From NCBI RefSeq assembly GCF_900460315.1, contig NZ_UHIO01000001.1, positions 2,132,001 through 2,196,000 of the forward strand: a DNA stretch of 64,000 nucleotides. The letters run 5' to 3'. Each line of letters starts with the position of its first letter. The stretch's first letter is position 1. Made by a program: the position numbers and the translations under genes. Under the pieces are notes generated by a model. The model saw only the letters and a program-made list of their open reading frames with translations. It was not told the DNA's origin and did not search any database. Origin of the DNA: Veillonella criceti (GTDB taxonomy: Bacteria; Bacillota; Negativicutes; Veillonellales; Veillonellaceae). Positions 36,879 through 47,375 of the stretch are shown piece by piece.

Positions 36879-37919
36879 ATGAAACGATTTTGGCCGATTG
36901 CATTACTCATTGTGTTTGTACTTATCGTCTTTGGCGTAGGTGCACGAATAGAACAAAATAAGCAAAAAGAACGGACTGCCGTTCCTGTTAGGGCAGAATT
37001 GACAATATATTCTGATTTACCTACGAATTTGACAACCCTATTGGCGCAGCAATATGAAATGCAATATCATGTGCGTTTGAATATGTTGCCACTGACAGAG
37101 GAACAGATGGCTACACGGATGACGTTGCCCGTATCAGATCAAAAAGGAGACTTGGTACTAACTACACGAGATAACTTGGATATTGGTGTAAAATATAATC
37201 AATTAAAGCCAGTTCTTACAGAAGGAGTGGATGAAATCTCAGATCGTTTTAAGAATAACGATGCTTTCTGGGTAGGAATTTGGTATGATCCAGTTATATT
37301 TGCACAAAGCGAAGGCTTTTATAATCGTATGGGGCGCTATGTAACAGCTTGGCAGTCTTTAATATTACCTGGTGACTGGGCTGTTATTATGACAGATTTT
37401 GTAGCGTCTCGCAGTGCGGCTAATATTTTATACAGCTTTGTAGAAATAGATGGGGAGGAAAAAGGGTTACAGTATTTTGTAGAATTAAAACCTCATGTAG
37501 TGCAATATGCTAAATTTTTATCCACACCAGTTCGGTTAGCCGCGCTTGGTGAAACTGATTTGGGGATTGGCAACTACTCTGATGGGCTACAATATGCTAA
37601 ACATAAATACCCAGTGAAGATTATTTTTCCTGCCGATGGAACGCCGTATTATTTAACGGGTGTTGGTATGTTACAAAGTGTAAGTAATGAAGAAGAAGCT
37701 ACGCGCCTAGTGAAGTGGTTATTGTCTAAACAAGTGGCTCAACTGTTAGAAGATAACGGTTTTTATTATGTGCATACTAACCCTGAATTACCAAAGCCGA
37801 TTGATTCCTTAGGTCGTGAATTAGTGCTTTGGGGAACACAGGGTGGTTATACAGAAGATGGTAAAAAAGTACTGTTGAATAAATGGATTAGTCAAGTGCG
37901 TTTTAGAAAGGATATATAA
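36879..37919 (+). CDS. putative periplasmic substrate-binding protein, orphan
   Basis: About 346 aa with an N-terminal signal/anchor helix (FWPIALLIVFVLIVFGVGA) and a body resembling type 2 periplasmic binding proteins, e.g. LTIYSDLPTNLTTLLAQQYE at the start and FWVGIWYDPVIFA. This pattern recalls iron- or spermidine-type binding proteins of ABC transporters, but no permease or ATPase gene lies nearby and no lipobox Cys is seen. ATG 36879 is chosen because GGAGG (36863-36867) lies 11 bases upstream; ATG 36861 precedes that site. It overlaps rimO by one base. Ligand unknown. Confidence 0.65.
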   Translation: MKRFWPIALLIVFVLIVFGVGARIEQNKQKERTAVPVRAELTIYSDLPTNLTTLLAQQYEMQYHVRLNMLPLTEEQMATRMTLPVSDQKGDLVLTTRDNLDIGVKYNQLKPVLTEGVDEISDRFKNNDAFWVGIWYDPVIFAQSEGFYNRMGRYVTAWQSLILPGDWAVIMTDFVASRSAANILYSFVEIDGEEKGLQYFVELKPHVVQYAKFLSTPVRLAALGETDLGIGNYSDGLQYAKHKYPVKIIFPADGTPYYLTGVGMLQSVSNEEEATRLVKWLLSKQVAQLLEDNGFYYVHTNPELPKPIDSLGRELVLWGTQGGYTEDGKKVLLNKWISQVRFRKDI

Positions 37920-39268
37920 TGAGTAAAAAGTTAGGCTATGTAAGCTTAGGTTGTGCAAAAAACTTAGTAGATACTGAGATTATGCTAGGTGTATTAAAAG
38001 ATAATGGTTATGAGATTACGGATACGTTAGCTGAGGCCGAAATTATTATTGTTAATACATGTACTTTTATTGAAAAGGCAAAACAGGAGTCGGTTAATAC
38101 GATTCTTGAAATGAGTGAATATAAACAATTTGGTGCTTGCCGTGGCTTGATTGTTGCTGGCTGTTTGAGTCAGCAATACCAAGAAGAATTATTCGCTGAA
38201 ATTCCTGAAATTGATGCGCTTATTGGTACGGGCTCTTGGAATCGCATTATGGAAGCAATAGAGTCCATTAATGAAGGTCATCGAATTTGTATTATGGATT
38301 CTATTACGAATATTTACAATGAGCGCATGCCACGAATGCAGACGACACCGACATATAGTGCTTATGTGAAAATTGCGGAAGGTTGTGACAATGGTTGTAC
38401 TTTCTGTATTATTCCTAAAGTGCGTGGCTCCTATCGTAGCCGTACTATTGAGTCAATCGTGGAAGAAGTGGAACGATTGGCCGCTATGGGTGTTAAAGAA
38501 ATCAACTTAATTGCGCAAGATACGACTAGCTATGGTGCTGATTTGAATCAGGGTAAACCTATGTTAGTAGAATTGTTAGAAGCATTGATAAAAGTGGAAG
38601 GTATTCAATGGTACCGTTTACTTTATTTATATCCTAAGTATTTCACCGATGAATTATTAGATATTATTGTGCGTGAACCGAAGATTTGTAATTATATTGA
38701 TTTACCATTGCAACATATTAATGATGATATTTTGCGCCGTATGAATCGTAAGGATCGCAAAGCTGATATTGTAAATTTATTGCAGAAAGTTCGCAGTAAA
38801 GCAAGTCATGTAACACTTCGTACATCCTTAATTGTGGGTTTTCCTGGTGAAACGGATGAACAGTTTGAAGAACTTTGTGATTTTGTCAAAGAAGTGTCCT
38901 TCGATAATATGGGTGTATTTACATACTCACAAGAAGAGGGAACTCCAGCTGGCGCTATGACTGATCAAGTGCCTGAAGAGGTAAAAGAAGAACGTTATCA
39001 CACGTTGATGGCCATTCAGGCAGCTATTTCGGAAGAAAATAATCGTAATTTAGAAGGTACGGCACACGAAGCGATTATTGAAGAAATCAGTGAAGATGAA
39101 CAAGGTCATTTATTAGCTAAAGGTCGTTTAGCTTGTCAGGCTCCTGATGTAGATGGAAATATGTATATTGAAGATTGTGAAGGGTTAGCTGTTGGTGATA
39201 TTGTACCCGTTACAGTGGCGCAAGGTTTCTCCTATGATGTAGTGGCAGAGGTTCGTAAAGAAGCGTAA
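37919..39268 (+). CDS. rimO: ribosomal protein S12 methylthiotransferase RimO
   Basis: Radical-SAM enzyme that adds a methylthio group to an Asp of ribosomal protein S12. The 449-aa protein has the UPF0004 domain with three cysteines (SLGCAKNLVD, VNTCTF, AGCLSQ) for the auxiliary cluster, the radical-SAM motif CDNGCTFCIIPKVRG (near residue 158) and a C-terminal TRAM domain. The KNLVDTE/IIPKVRG signature favours RimO over MiaB. It lies in the ftsK-rodZ-rimO-cinA-recA order usual in Firmicutes, though pgsA, often between rimO and cinA, is missing here. Confidence 0.95.
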   Translation: MSKKLGYVSLGCAKNLVDTEIMLGVLKDNGYEITDTLAEAEIIIVNTCTFIEKAKQESVNTILEMSEYKQFGACRGLIVAGCLSQQYQEELFAEIPEIDALIGTGSWNRIMEAIESINEGHRICIMDSITNIYNERMPRMQTTPTYSAYVKIAEGCDNGCTFCIIPKVRGSYRSRTIESIVEEVERLAAMGVKEINLIAQDTTSYGADLNQGKPMLVELLEALIKVEGIQWYRLLYLYPKYFTDELLDIIVREPKICNYIDLPLQHINDDILRRMNRKDRKADIVNLLQKVRSKASHVTLRTSLIVGFPGETDEQFEELCDFVKEVSFDNMGVFTYSQEEGTPAGAMTDQVPEEVKEERYHTLMAIQAAISEENNRNLEGTAHEAIIEEISEDEQGHLLAKGRLACQAPDVDGNMYIEDCEGLAVGDIVPVTVAQGFSYDVVAEVRKEA

Positions 39269-39332
39269 GCCATAGACAATATGTAAGTCAAAACAAAGTA
39301 GTGAGTGCATTGCTAAAGAATCGAGGCAAAGT

Positions 39333-40577
39333 ATGATTGTAGAGTTGATTTCCACAGGTTCTGAATTATTATTAGGTGATACGATAAATACAAATGTTGC
39401 GTGGTTAGCTAGAGAGCTCAATAAATTGGGATATACGGTTGCTTTTCAAACAACGATTGGCGATAACCCAGAGCGTATGGAAGCTTGTTTTAAGGCAGCG
39501 GCTAAACGAGCGGATATAGTGATTGCGACTGGTGGCTTAGGGCCCACCCAAGGGGATATTACGCGCCCTGTGTTAGCTAAGGCCATGGGCGTAGAGTTAG
39601 AACTTAATAAGACAGCTGAAACGTTTGTTAAAGACTTTTTTAGAAATAAGGGTTGGGATATGCCCGAACCAAGTCGGCGTGAAATGTTGTTACCTATTAA
39701 TAGTGTAGCGTTAGCTAATAGTCGTGGCGTGGCACCGGGGGTGGCTGTACAATCTGAAGGCACTACTTACATTTTATTGCCTGGGCCACCAGCTGAAATG
39801 AAAGCTGTTTTTGATGAATCTGTGCGTCCGTATTTAGCTAACCATTTTGGTGGCCAAGGGGTAGTTTTATCCCATCGCTATGCTGTATATGGTATGCGTG
39901 AATTAGCTTTAGAAGCCGCTTTGATGGATTTAGTAAAAGCACAACACAATCCTACCATTGCGTTTTTAATTAAGAATGGTTATATTGAATTACGTATTAC
40001 TGCTAGTGCTACGACGATAGAAGCAGCAGAAGCTATCTTGGCTCCTTGGGATGGGATTTTGAAAGAACGGCTAGGCAATGCCTTAGGGCGTCGTTTGGAA
40101 AAATCTATGTTAGAATTAGTAAGTGAAGCCTTATTAAGTACAGGGGCTACTGTCGCTACGGCAGAATCTTGCACTGGTGGCTTAGTGGGTAAACGATTGA
40201 CGGAATTACCTGGTAGTAGCGCCTATGTACAGGGGGGCGTTATTTCGTATTCTAATGATGTTAAGCATAAAGTATTAGGTGTACCGCAAGCTGAACTAGA
40301 TGAGTTTGGTGCAGTTAGTGAAGAAGTGGCTAAATCAATGGCTATGGGCACTCGTAAATTACTAGGTACTACTTATGGCGTGTCTACTACAGGTATCGCA
40401 GGTCCTGGTGGCGCTACGCCAACTAAACCAGTGGGGCTAGTATATATTGGTATTTCAGGTCCTAAGGGAACGGTTGCTTATAAAAATGAATTTATAGGAG
40501 ATCGGGATAGTATTCGTGAAAGTACGGCCGAACGGGCCCTTTACTTTTTGTATCAGACCATAACTGAGCAAGCTTAA
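39333..40577 (+). CDS. cinA: CinA family protein (competence/damage-inducible)
   Basis: The 414-aa protein joins an N-terminal MoCF-like domain (ISTGSELLLGDTINTN, ATGGLGPTQGDITR; residues 1-170) to the C-terminal CinA domain (TAESCTGGLVGKRLTELPGSS, TGIAGPGGATPTKPVGLVYIG), the NMN deamidase domain in other bacteria. It would recycle pyridine nucleotides; in naturally competent bacteria it is also linked to recA. It lies directly upstream of recA, separated by 183 bases. Confidence 0.94.
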   Translation: MIVELISTGSELLLGDTINTNVAWLARELNKLGYTVAFQTTIGDNPERMEACFKAAAKRADIVIATGGLGPTQGDITRPVLAKAMGVELELNKTAETFVKDFFRNKGWDMPEPSRREMLLPINSVALANSRGVAPGVAVQSEGTTYILLPGPPAEMKAVFDESVRPYLANHFGGQGVVLSHRYAVYGMRELALEAALMDLVKAQHNPTIAFLIKNGYIELRITASATTIEAAEAILAPWDGILKERLGNALGRRLEKSMLELVSEALLSTGATVATAESCTGGLVGKRLTELPGSSAYVQGGVISYSNDVKHKVLGVPQAELDEFGAVSEEVAKSMAMGTRKLLGTTYGVSTTGIAGPGGATPTKPVGLVYIGISGPKGTVAYKNEFIGDRDSIRESTAERALYFLYQTITEQA

Positions 40578-40760
40578 TATAGCAAGTGCGTCATAAAGGG
40601 TATCAGTGACTGGTTTGTAGTGTAGGTCATATATTAGATTTTATTTGAGTCATATGCTAGGTGTGTATGAATTCAATTAAATAGATTTTTATTTAGAATA
40701 GGTCATATAATAATGAAAAGTCCTTTGCTCATTAATGGTAAAGGCAAGAAAGGATGTATC

Positions 40761-41792
40761 ATGGACGGTAGAGAACAAGCCTTAGATAATGCATTAAAAA
40801 AGATAGAAAAAGATTATGGTAAAGGGGCGATTATGCGCCTTGGGGATATTACGGACCGTATGAATGTGGAAGTGATTTCTACCGGCTGTTTAGCTATTGA
40901 TTTAGCTGTTGGTGTAGGTGGCTTTCCACGAGGCCGTGTCATCGAAATTTATGGGCCTGAATCATCTGGTAAGACAACGGTAGCCTTACATGCTATTGCA
41001 GAGGCGCAAAAAGAAGGCGGTATTGCTGCTTTTATTGATGCGGAACATGCATTAGATCCTGTATACGCTCGCCGTTTAGGGGTTGATATTAATAATTTAT
41101 TAGTATCGCAACCAGATAATGGGGAACAAGCACTGGAGATTACGGAATCATTAGTGCGCAGTGGTGCCGTAGATATTATTGTTGTTGACTCCGTAGCGGC
41201 TTTGGTACCAAAGGCGGAAATTGAAGGGGAAATGGGCGATGCTCATGTAGGTTTACAAGCTCGTTTGATGAGTAAAGCTCTTCGTAAATTAACGGGGATT
41301 ATTAGTAAATCACGTACTGTTGTAGTATTTATTAACCAGTTGCGTGAAAAGGTAGGGGTTATGTTTGGTAATCCTGAAACAACAACAGGTGGTCGTGCTT
41401 TAAAATTCTACTCTACGATTCGCCTTGATGTGCGTAAAGGGGAAGTTATTAAACAAAATAATGAAAACGTAGGGAGTCGTACTAAAGTAAAAGTTGTGAA
41501 AAATAAAGTAGCGCCTCCATTTAAAACGGCCGAATTCGATTTGATGTATGGTACAGGCGTATCTTATGAAGGTACGTTGATTGATATTGGGACGAATATG
41601 GAAATTATTAAAAAATCTGGTGCTTGGTATTCCTATAATGATGAACGCATGGGTCAAGGTAAAGAAGCAGCGAAAGATTATTTACGCACACATCCAGAGA
41701 TTGCTACAGAAATTGATAAAATCGTTCGTGATACATTAATGGCAGAACCTGAAACCTTTGATGTAGTCGGGGAAGAACAGCCAGAAGAGTAA
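40761..41792 (+). CDS. recA: recombinase RecA
   Basis: Forms filaments on single-stranded DNA for strand exchange and SOS signalling. The 343-aa protein begins [20 protein letters not shown], has Walker [10 protein letters not shown] (about residues 66-74), [18 protein letters not shown] and [14 protein letters not shown] (L2/Walker B region). ATG 40761 follows AGAAAGGATGTATC. The 183-base gap upstream (40578-40760) is AT-rich; I see no clear LexA/SOS box (CGAAC..GTTCG-like), and only a TATAAT-like box near 40706. Confidence 0.97.
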   Translation: MDGREQALDNALKKIEKDYGKGAIMRLGDITDRMNVEVISTGCLAIDLAVGVGGFPRGRVIEIYGPESSGKTTVALHAIAEAQKEGGIAAFIDAEHALDPVYARRLGVDINNLLVSQPDNGEQALEITESLVRSGAVDIIVVDSVAALVPKAEIEGEMGDAHVGLQARLMSKALRKLTGIISKSRTVVVFINQLREKVGVMFGNPETTTGGRALKFYSTIRLDVRKGEVIKQNNENVGSRTKVKVVKNKVAPPFKTAEFDLMYGTGVSYEGTLIDIGTNMEIIKKSGAWYSYNDERMGQGKEAAKDYLRTHPEIATEIDKIVRDTLMAEPETFDVVGEEQPEE

Positions 41793-41829
41793 ATCAACTA
41801 GTAGTTAAGGTGGGAAAGGTAGCGCATAC

Positions 41830-42336
41830 ATGGGATTCAAACCGAGTAAAACGGAGTATACGGACATAACAGCTATGGATCAAGCTATGCGCTTCTTGGC
41901 GCCACGGTTTTTGAGTCGCTTAGAATTGACACAAAAACTACAACGTAAAGGTGTATCTAGTGAGTTAATTCATACAGTGTTACAGCGGTTGGAAGAGTTA
42001 GATTATATTAATGACGAACGATTAGCTCATGATGTATTACAATTTTATATGGCTGAAGCTAAGTATAGCGTGCAATATATTCGCAATAAAATGTTTCAGC
42101 GTGGTTTAGTCGTAGGTAATGAATTAAGTTATTATGATGAGTTTAAACCAGCTTTAAAGCTGATAATACGGCATTTTTTAGGTATATCAGCTATTACCGA
42201 CCCTGTTTGGTATGAAGAGGCTTGGCCTGAAGAAGCGCGGTTAAATCAAAAAAAAGTTATGAATTTTTTGAAAAACCGGGGATTTAGTGTAAGCACTATA
42301 CGAAATATTTGCTCACAAGTAGCTCGCTATGAATAG
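41830..42336 (+). CDS. recX: regulatory protein RecX
   Basis: Modulator that limits RecA filaments. The 168-aa protein is built of three-helix repeats: LAPRFLSRLELTQKLQRKGV, then LEELDYINDERLAHDVLQF, which match RecX. It begins 37 bases after recA, the normal gene pair. AAGGTGGGAAAGG gives a ribosome site. Length is normal for Firmicutes. No regulatory site of its own is visible. Confidence 0.88.
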   Translation: MGFKPSKTEYTDITAMDQAMRFLAPRFLSRLELTQKLQRKGVSSELIHTVLQRLEELDYINDERLAHDVLQFYMAEAKYSVQYIRNKMFQRGLVVGNELSYYDEFKPALKLIIRHFLGISAITDPVWYEEAWPEEARLNQKKVMNFLKNRGFSVSTIRNICSQVARYE

Positions 42337-42353
42337 TCTATATAGAGTTTTTC

Positions 42354-42382
42354 TTGACAGTCTTTTCATGACCGACTACAAT
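42354..42382 (+). promoter_or_regulatory. strong sigma-70-type promoter of rny
   Basis: Perfect TTGACA (42354-42359), 17-base spacer, TACAAT (42377-42382); predicted start near 42389. Confidence 0.75.
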
Positions 42383-42442
42383 TATAGTAGTCTCACGGTA
42401 GTGGGCAATTTTCAAATGTGTATGAAATAGACGGCAATCTGG

Positions 42443-42464
42443 GAGAAGCCTAGGTGGGCTTCTC
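42443..42464 (+). other. hairpin in the rny leader
   Basis: Stem gagaagcc / ggcttctc (8 bp), 6-base loop, followed by acttttat. The in-frame GTG at 42454 lies in the loop and the AGGAGGTG ribosome site lies 11 bases after the stem. Confidence 0.75.
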
Positions 42465-42489
42465 ACTTTTATATGAGGAGGTGAATCTT

Positions 42490-44025
42490 ATTTTAGAGTA
42501 TAGCATTATTGCAGTTGTAATGGTGCTCATCGGTCTTGGTGTTGGTTACATGATGCGTAAAAACATAGCTGAAGGTAAGCTGAACCAAGCGGAAACAGAA
42601 GCAGCGCGCATTATCGCTGATGGTGAACGCGTAGCTGAGTCAAAGAAAAAGGAAGCTTTAGTGGAAGCTAAAGAAGAAATTCATAAACTTCGTGGTGAAG
42701 CAGAAAAAGAAAACCGAGATCGACGCAATGAATTACAACGTTTAGAACGACGTATTCTTCAAAAAGAAGAACATCTTGATGGTAAATTAGAATCATTAGA
42801 AAAGAAAGAAGATGCGTTGCATCGTAAAGAACAAGAAGCAAAAGCTTTAAAAGAACGTACAGAAGCATTGTACGATCAACAGATGGCAGAATTAGAACGT
42901 ATTTCTGGTATGACATTTGAGGAAGCAAAAGGAATTTTACTTTCTAATGTAGAACAAGAGATTCGTCATGAAACGGCGGTCCTTGTAAAAGATTTAGAAC
43001 AACAGGCAAAGGAAGACGCGGAAAAGAATGCCCGCGAAATCATTGCAGCCGCTATTCAGCGCTGTGCTGCTGACCATGTTGCAGAGTCTACGGTATCCGT
43101 AGTAGCTCTTCCAAATGATGAAATGAAAGGGCGAATTATTGGTCGTGAAGGCCGTAATATTCGAGCCCTAGAAACCTTAACAGGTATAGATCTTATCATT
43201 GATGATACCCCAGAAGCAGTTATCCTTTCTGGATTTGATCCAATTCGTCGTGAGGTAGCGCGTATTGCGCTTGAAAAATTAATTGTGGATGGTCGTATTC
43301 ATCCTGCCCGTATCGAAGAAATGGTTGGTAAAGCTCGTAAAGAAGTGGACCAAGTTATTAAAGATGCAGGGGAACAGGCTACTTTTGAAGCCGATGTACA
43401 TGGCTTACATCCTGAAATTGTACGTATTTTAGGTCGTTTGAAATATCGTACAAGTTATGGTCAAAATGTGTTGAAACACTCTATTGAAGTTGCTCATTTA
43501 GCAGGTATGATGGCTGCAGAATTAGGCTGTGATGTAACCTTAGCTAAACGAGGTGGCTTACTTCATGACTTAGGGAAGGCGCTTGACCATGAAATTGAAG
43601 GCTCTCATGTACAAATTGGTATTGATGTAGCTAAAAAATACCATGAAAGCGTATTGGTACAGAATTGTATTGGTGCTCATCATGGGGATGAAGAATTTAA
43701 ATCTGTTGAAGCTGTCTTGGTAGCCGCAGCGGACGCTATTTCAGCTGCTCGTCCAGGCGCTCGTCGTGAAACTCTTGAAAATTACTTGAAACGTTTGACT
43801 AAATTAGAGGAAATTGCCGAGTCCTTTGATGGTGTTGAAAAATGTTTCGCTATTCAAGCAGGTCGCGAAATCCGCGTAATGGTTAAACCAGATAAAGTGG
43901 ATGAAGCAGAAGCCACATTATTAGTACGCGATATGGTTAAACGTATTGAGTCTGAATTGGAATATCCAGGTCAGATTAAAGTGGTTATCATTCGTGAAAC
44001 TAGAGTTGTAGATTATGCTAAATAG
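42490..44025 (+). CDS. rny: ribonuclease Y
   Basis: Membrane-anchored endoribonuclease that starts mRNA decay in Firmicutes. The product (about 511 aa) has a membrane helix ([17 protein letters not shown]), a long charged coiled coil (about residues 25-190), a KH domain ([19 protein letters not shown]), and the catalytic HD domain ([18 protein letters not shown]). The start is uncertain: the best ribosome site, AGGAGGTGAAT, fits an ATT at 42490 giving (M)LEYSII; the only earlier canonical codon with spacing is GTG 42454, in a hairpin loop (12 more residues). I annotate the ATT with caution. Confidence 0.9.
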   Translation: MLEYSIIAVVMVLIGLGVGYMMRKNIAEGKLNQAETEAARIIADGERVAESKKKEALVEAKEEIHKLRGEAEKENRDRRNELQRLERRILQKEEHLDGKLESLEKKEDALHRKEQEAKALKERTEALYDQQMAELERISGMTFEEAKGILLSNVEQEIRHETAVLVKDLEQQAKEDAEKNAREIIAAAIQRCAADHVAESTVSVVALPNDEMKGRIIGREGRNIRALETLTGIDLIIDDTPEAVILSGFDPIRREVARIALEKLIVDGRIHPARIEEMVGKARKEVDQVIKDAGEQATFEADVHGLHPEIVRILGRLKYRTSYGQNVLKHSIEVAHLAGMMAAELGCDVTLAKRGGLLHDLGKALDHEIEGSHVQIGIDVAKKYHESVLVQNCIGAHHGDEEFKSVEAVLVAAADAISAARPGARRETLENYLKRLTKLEEIAESFDGVEKCFAIQAGREIRVMVKPDKVDEAEATLLVRDMVKRIESELEYPGQIKVVIIRETRVVDYAK

Positions 44026-44118
44026 TAGTTGCCGTTTATCTTTCGTGACTATTGGTGCATAAGAGCATAGTATATGAGTTTATTAACTACATATAGCTAG
44101 ATGTTTTAAGAGTTTAAT

Positions 44119-44184
44119 AAAAGACTACAATTGTAATCGCTTAGGCAAAGGTCATAAGGCGGTGGACAATTGTAGTCTTTTTTT
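44119..44184 (+). terminator. intrinsic terminator after rny
   Basis: Arms aaaagactacaattgt (44119-44134) and acaattgtagtctttt enclose 31 bases with a small inner stem (cgctta / taaggcg), then a T-tract. The arms match perfectly. The rest of the 44026-44394 gap holds the promoter below and a gcaaaat..attttgc dyad (44279-44302). Confidence 0.88.
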
Positions 44185-44189
44185 ATGTC

Positions 44190-44219
44190 TTGCAATTTAA
44201 TAGTAAAAAGCAGTACAAT
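44190..44219 (+). promoter_or_regulatory. candidate promoter of dnaG-rpoD
   Basis: TTGCAA (44190-44195) and TACAAT (44214-44219), 18-base spacer, give a leader of about 170 bases before dnaG. Confidence 0.45.
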
Positions 44220-44394
44220 AGATTTCCGTGTGAATATCATAAAAGATAATCAAAATTCGCGGACATGTATTTATTGTTGCAAAATCAGCATAAAAATTTT
44301 GCAGATTAAAAATAGAGATATTTGAAAAAATCTTCTTGACATAGCAGGAGAAATAATATCCTTTGTAGAAATATATATACAGAGAAATTTATTT

Positions 44395-46179
44395 ATGGGA
44401 TGTGAAGAGATGAGTAGACACTTTGATGCTGAATTAATTGAACAAATAAAAGACGCAAATGATATTGTGTCAGTGATTTCTGAGCATATAACACTAAAAA
44501 AGAAAGGTAAGAACTATTGGGGCTGTTGTCCCTTTCATAACGAAAAAACGCCTTCTTTTAGTGTGAACCCAGAAAAGGGCTTTTTTTATTGCTTTGGTTG
44601 TCATGAGTCTGGTAATTCAATAAGTTTTCTTATGAAGTATAATGGGGTGTCTTTTCCAGAAGCCATGGAGCAACTCGCTAATAGAGCTGGTATTGCTTTA
44701 CCGGAGAAAGAATTGACTGTTGGTGAATTGAAACGTAAGGAACATCGTGATGAATTGTACCGTGTCAATCAATTAGCGGCGAAATTTTTTCACAATTGTT
44801 TGACACAAACTGAAATGGGAAAGCCGGGCCTTGAGTATTTACAAAGTAGAGGCCTATCTAAAGAAACGATTGAACGCTTTCAGCTTGGCTTTGCTCCCAA
44901 TAATTGGGACAAATTATTTCGTTCGTTTCATGAGCGAGGCATTGATGAAAGAATTTTAATTGAATGCGGTTTATGTCGTAAGAATGATACGGGGCGGATT
45001 TATGATTATTTCCGCAATCGAGTTATGTTTCCCATATGCGATGGCAAGGGTAGAGTGGTTGCCTTTGGTGGTCGTGTGCTTGATGATAGTACCCCTAAAT
45101 ATTTAAACTCACCAGAATATGAATTATTTAATAAGGGTCATATGCTCTTTGCTTTTGACAAAGCGTACCGAACTATTCGGGAGAAAAAACAGGTCATTTT
45201 AGTAGAAGGGTATATGGATGTTATAGGTGCTCATAATCGTGGTGTTACTAATGTAGTGGCATCATTGGGGACGGCGTATACAAAAGATCAGGGACGATTA
45301 TTGATTCGTCAAGCTGAAGAAGTTGTATTAGCCTATGATATGGATACTGCCGGGCAGAAAGCAGCGCGTCGAGCTATTGAGCTATTACAAGATACGGAAT
45401 TTAAAGTGCGTGTGGTGGCTATGCCCGATGGCAAGGATCCAGATGATTATGTGCGCAACCATGGGCCAGAAGCTTTTTTAGAACTGGTAGCAAAAGCTGT
45501 TTCGCCATTTGAGTTTTACTTAAATAGCGCTTTAATTAGCCATGATAGTAATACGGCGAAAGGTAAAGAGGCAATTTTAGAGGAAGTCTTTCCTTTAATT
45601 AGTGTTACCAGTAATCAGATAGAACGAGAGAACTATCTGAAGGCACTGGCATTGCCTTTATGGCTTGATAATAGTACGATTTATCGTATGTTTAGACAGT
45701 ATTTAACAAAAGGCGATATTAATTTGCCTGAGTCGACACCCGATACTGCAGTATCATCGACGACTATAGGTGAAGAAGATAGACTAGTAGCTATAGCTAT
45801 AACGGATCCGTTAGCTTGGCAACGAGTACAGGCCTACTTACCGTTGGAGGATATAACCAATCCTTTGTATCAAGCTTTATTTAAAAAAGCAGGGGAACTT
45901 CTCAGTAAGTCAGGGGCGCTACAAGAAACAGCGTTGGAGGAAATGCTTACTGATGAAGAAAGAAGTGCTTACGGTCGCCTGATGGTTATAGGTGAAACGG
46001 AATTTAATGAAGCACAATTGGATGGCTATATACGCGCAGTGCGCTTGAAGTCATTACGAAATCAATATAAAACGCATAGTGTGTTAGCAGATCAGTTAAA
46101 TCGGGCAGGGGATGCTCGGTTTATAGAAGAATTAAAGTTTTGTCAAGATTTGCAGGCATTAATCAAGGAATGGACTTGA
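44395..46179 (+). CDS. dnaG: DNA primase
   Basis: Makes RNA primers for replication. The 594-aa protein has the N-terminal CHC2 zinc finger (CPFHNEKTPSFSVNPEKG, FYCFGCHESGN; about residues 41-72), the catalytic core with the TOPRIM motif VILVEGYMDVIGAH (near 264) and AYDMDTAGQKAARR, and a C-terminal DnaB-binding domain. ATG 44395 has a weak agagaaa site; ATG 44410 (MSRHFDAEL) is an alternative. It forms the dnaG-rpoD operon known from many bacteria. Confidence 0.96.
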   Translation: MGCEEMSRHFDAELIEQIKDANDIVSVISEHITLKKKGKNYWGCCPFHNEKTPSFSVNPEKGFFYCFGCHESGNSISFLMKYNGVSFPEAMEQLANRAGIALPEKELTVGELKRKEHRDELYRVNQLAAKFFHNCLTQTEMGKPGLEYLQSRGLSKETIERFQLGFAPNNWDKLFRSFHERGIDERILIECGLCRKNDTGRIYDYFRNRVMFPICDGKGRVVAFGGRVLDDSTPKYLNSPEYELFNKGHMLFAFDKAYRTIREKKQVILVEGYMDVIGAHNRGVTNVVASLGTAYTKDQGRLLIRQAEEVVLAYDMDTAGQKAARRAIELLQDTEFKVRVVAMPDGKDPDDYVRNHGPEAFLELVAKAVSPFEFYLNSALISHDSNTAKGKEAILEEVFPLISVTSNQIERENYLKALALPLWLDNSTIYRMFRQYLTKGDINLPESTPDTAVSSTTIGEEDRLVAIAITDPLAWQRVQAYLPLEDITNPLYQALFKKAGELLSKSGALQETALEEMLTDEERSAYGRLMVIGETEFNEAQLDGYIRAVRLKSLRNQYKTHSVLADQLNRAGDARFIEELKFCQDLQALIKEWT

Positions 46180-46206
46180 GAAACTATGAAGGAAAGGAAG
46201 AGCATT

Positions 46207-47370
46207 GTGGCTAAGAAGCAAACTAAATCGCGGTTAGAAGAAATTATAGAACAATTACTAGCAAAAGGACGTAAAGCAGGAGCATTGACCAGTAAGGAAA
46301 TTACGGATGCTCTTCACGAAGAAGTGGAACTTACGGCAGAACAGCTAGATGATATGTATGAAGTATTACAGAAGAGTAATATCGAGGTTATTACAGACGA
46401 CGTAGAAGTAGCCGATGATGATGAGGATATCATTGAGGAAGACGAAGTCAGTGATGAAGTACGGGAAGCTAAAGAGGTTAGTCTAGACCTTAGTATTCCT
46501 GAAGGGGTTAATATTGATGACCCTGTGCGTATGTACTTGAAAGAAATTGGCCGTGTTCCCTTGTTATCGGCGGATGAGGAAATTTTATTAGCACAGCAAA
46601 TTGAAGCGGGTGCTAAAGAAGATGCGTCCTATAAGGAAATGCGTGCTGGCGAAAAGGCTAAACAAAAATTGATTGATGCTAACTTACGTTTGGTAGTTAG
46701 TATTGCTAAACGTTATGTAGGGCGTGGTATGTTATTCTTGGATTTAATTCAAGAAGGTAACCTTGGTCTTATTAAAGCGGTTGATAAATTTGACTATACT
46801 AAAGGGTATAAGTTTTCTACTTATGCAACTTGGTGGATTCGTCAGGCTATTACACGGGCTATTGCCGACCAAGCGCGCACAATTCGTATTCCAGTTCATA
46901 TGGTAGAAACAATTAATAAATTGATTCGTATTTCACGTCAATTATTACAAGATAAAGGCCGTGAACCATTGCCAGAAGAAATTGCAGAAGGTATGGGCAT
47001 CAGTGTAGAGCGTGTTCGTGAAATTCAAAAAATTGCACAAGAACCAGTGTCTTTAGAAACACCTATTGGTGAAGAAGAAGACTCTCATTTGGGCGATTTT
47101 ATTGAAGACCAAGATGCTATTGCGCCAGATGATGCTGCTAGTTATATCTTGTTAAAAGAGCAAATTGAAGATGTATTCTCTTGCTTGACGGAACGAGAAC
47201 AGCAAGTTTTAGTGTTGCGCTTTGGTTTAAAAGATGGCAAACCACGGACATTAGAAGAGGTGGGTCAGCATTTTAATGTTACCCGTGAACGTATTCGTCA
47301 GATCGAAGGTAAGGCATTGACTAAACTTCGTAATCGAGGTAAACGAGATAAAATTAAAGACTTCTTATAA
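46207..47370 (+). CDS. rpoD: RNA polymerase primary sigma factor (sigma-70/SigA)
   Basis: Housekeeping sigma factor. The roughly 387-aa protein has a region 1.1-like N-terminus ([20 protein letters not shown]), an acidic stretch ([13 protein letters not shown]), region 1.2 ([16 protein letters not shown]), region 2 ([20 protein letters not shown]), region 3 ([13 protein letters not shown]) and region 4.2 ([18 protein letters not shown]). Short non-conserved linker fits the Gram-positive SigA type. GTG 46207 is chosen because GGAAAGGAAG lies 6 bases upstream. Confidence 0.96.
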   Translation: MAKKQTKSRLEEIIEQLLAKGRKAGALTSKEITDALHEEVELTAEQLDDMYEVLQKSNIEVITDDVEVADDDEDIIEEDEVSDEVREAKEVSLDLSIPEGVNIDDPVRMYLKEIGRVPLLSADEEILLAQQIEAGAKEDASYKEMRAGEKAKQKLIDANLRLVVSIAKRYVGRGMLFLDLIQEGNLGLIKAVDKFDYTKGYKFSTYATWWIRQAITRAIADQARTIRIPVHMVETINKLIRISRQLLQDKGREPLPEEIAEGMGISVERVREIQKIAQEPVSLETPIGEEEDSHLGDFIEDQDAIAPDDAASYILLKEQIEDVFSCLTEREQQVLVLRFGLKDGKPRTLEEVGQHFNVTRERIRQIEGKALTKLRNRGKRDKIKDFL

Positions 47371-47375
47371 TTTCA

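Noticed and set aside
40578-40760. Search for a LexA/SOS box before recA
   Set aside because: No CGAAC-N4-GTTCG-like palindrome was visible in the 183-base gap.
44336-44362. TTGACA near 44336 as a dnaG promoter
   Set aside because: The only -10-like boxes give spacers of 12 or 15 bases.
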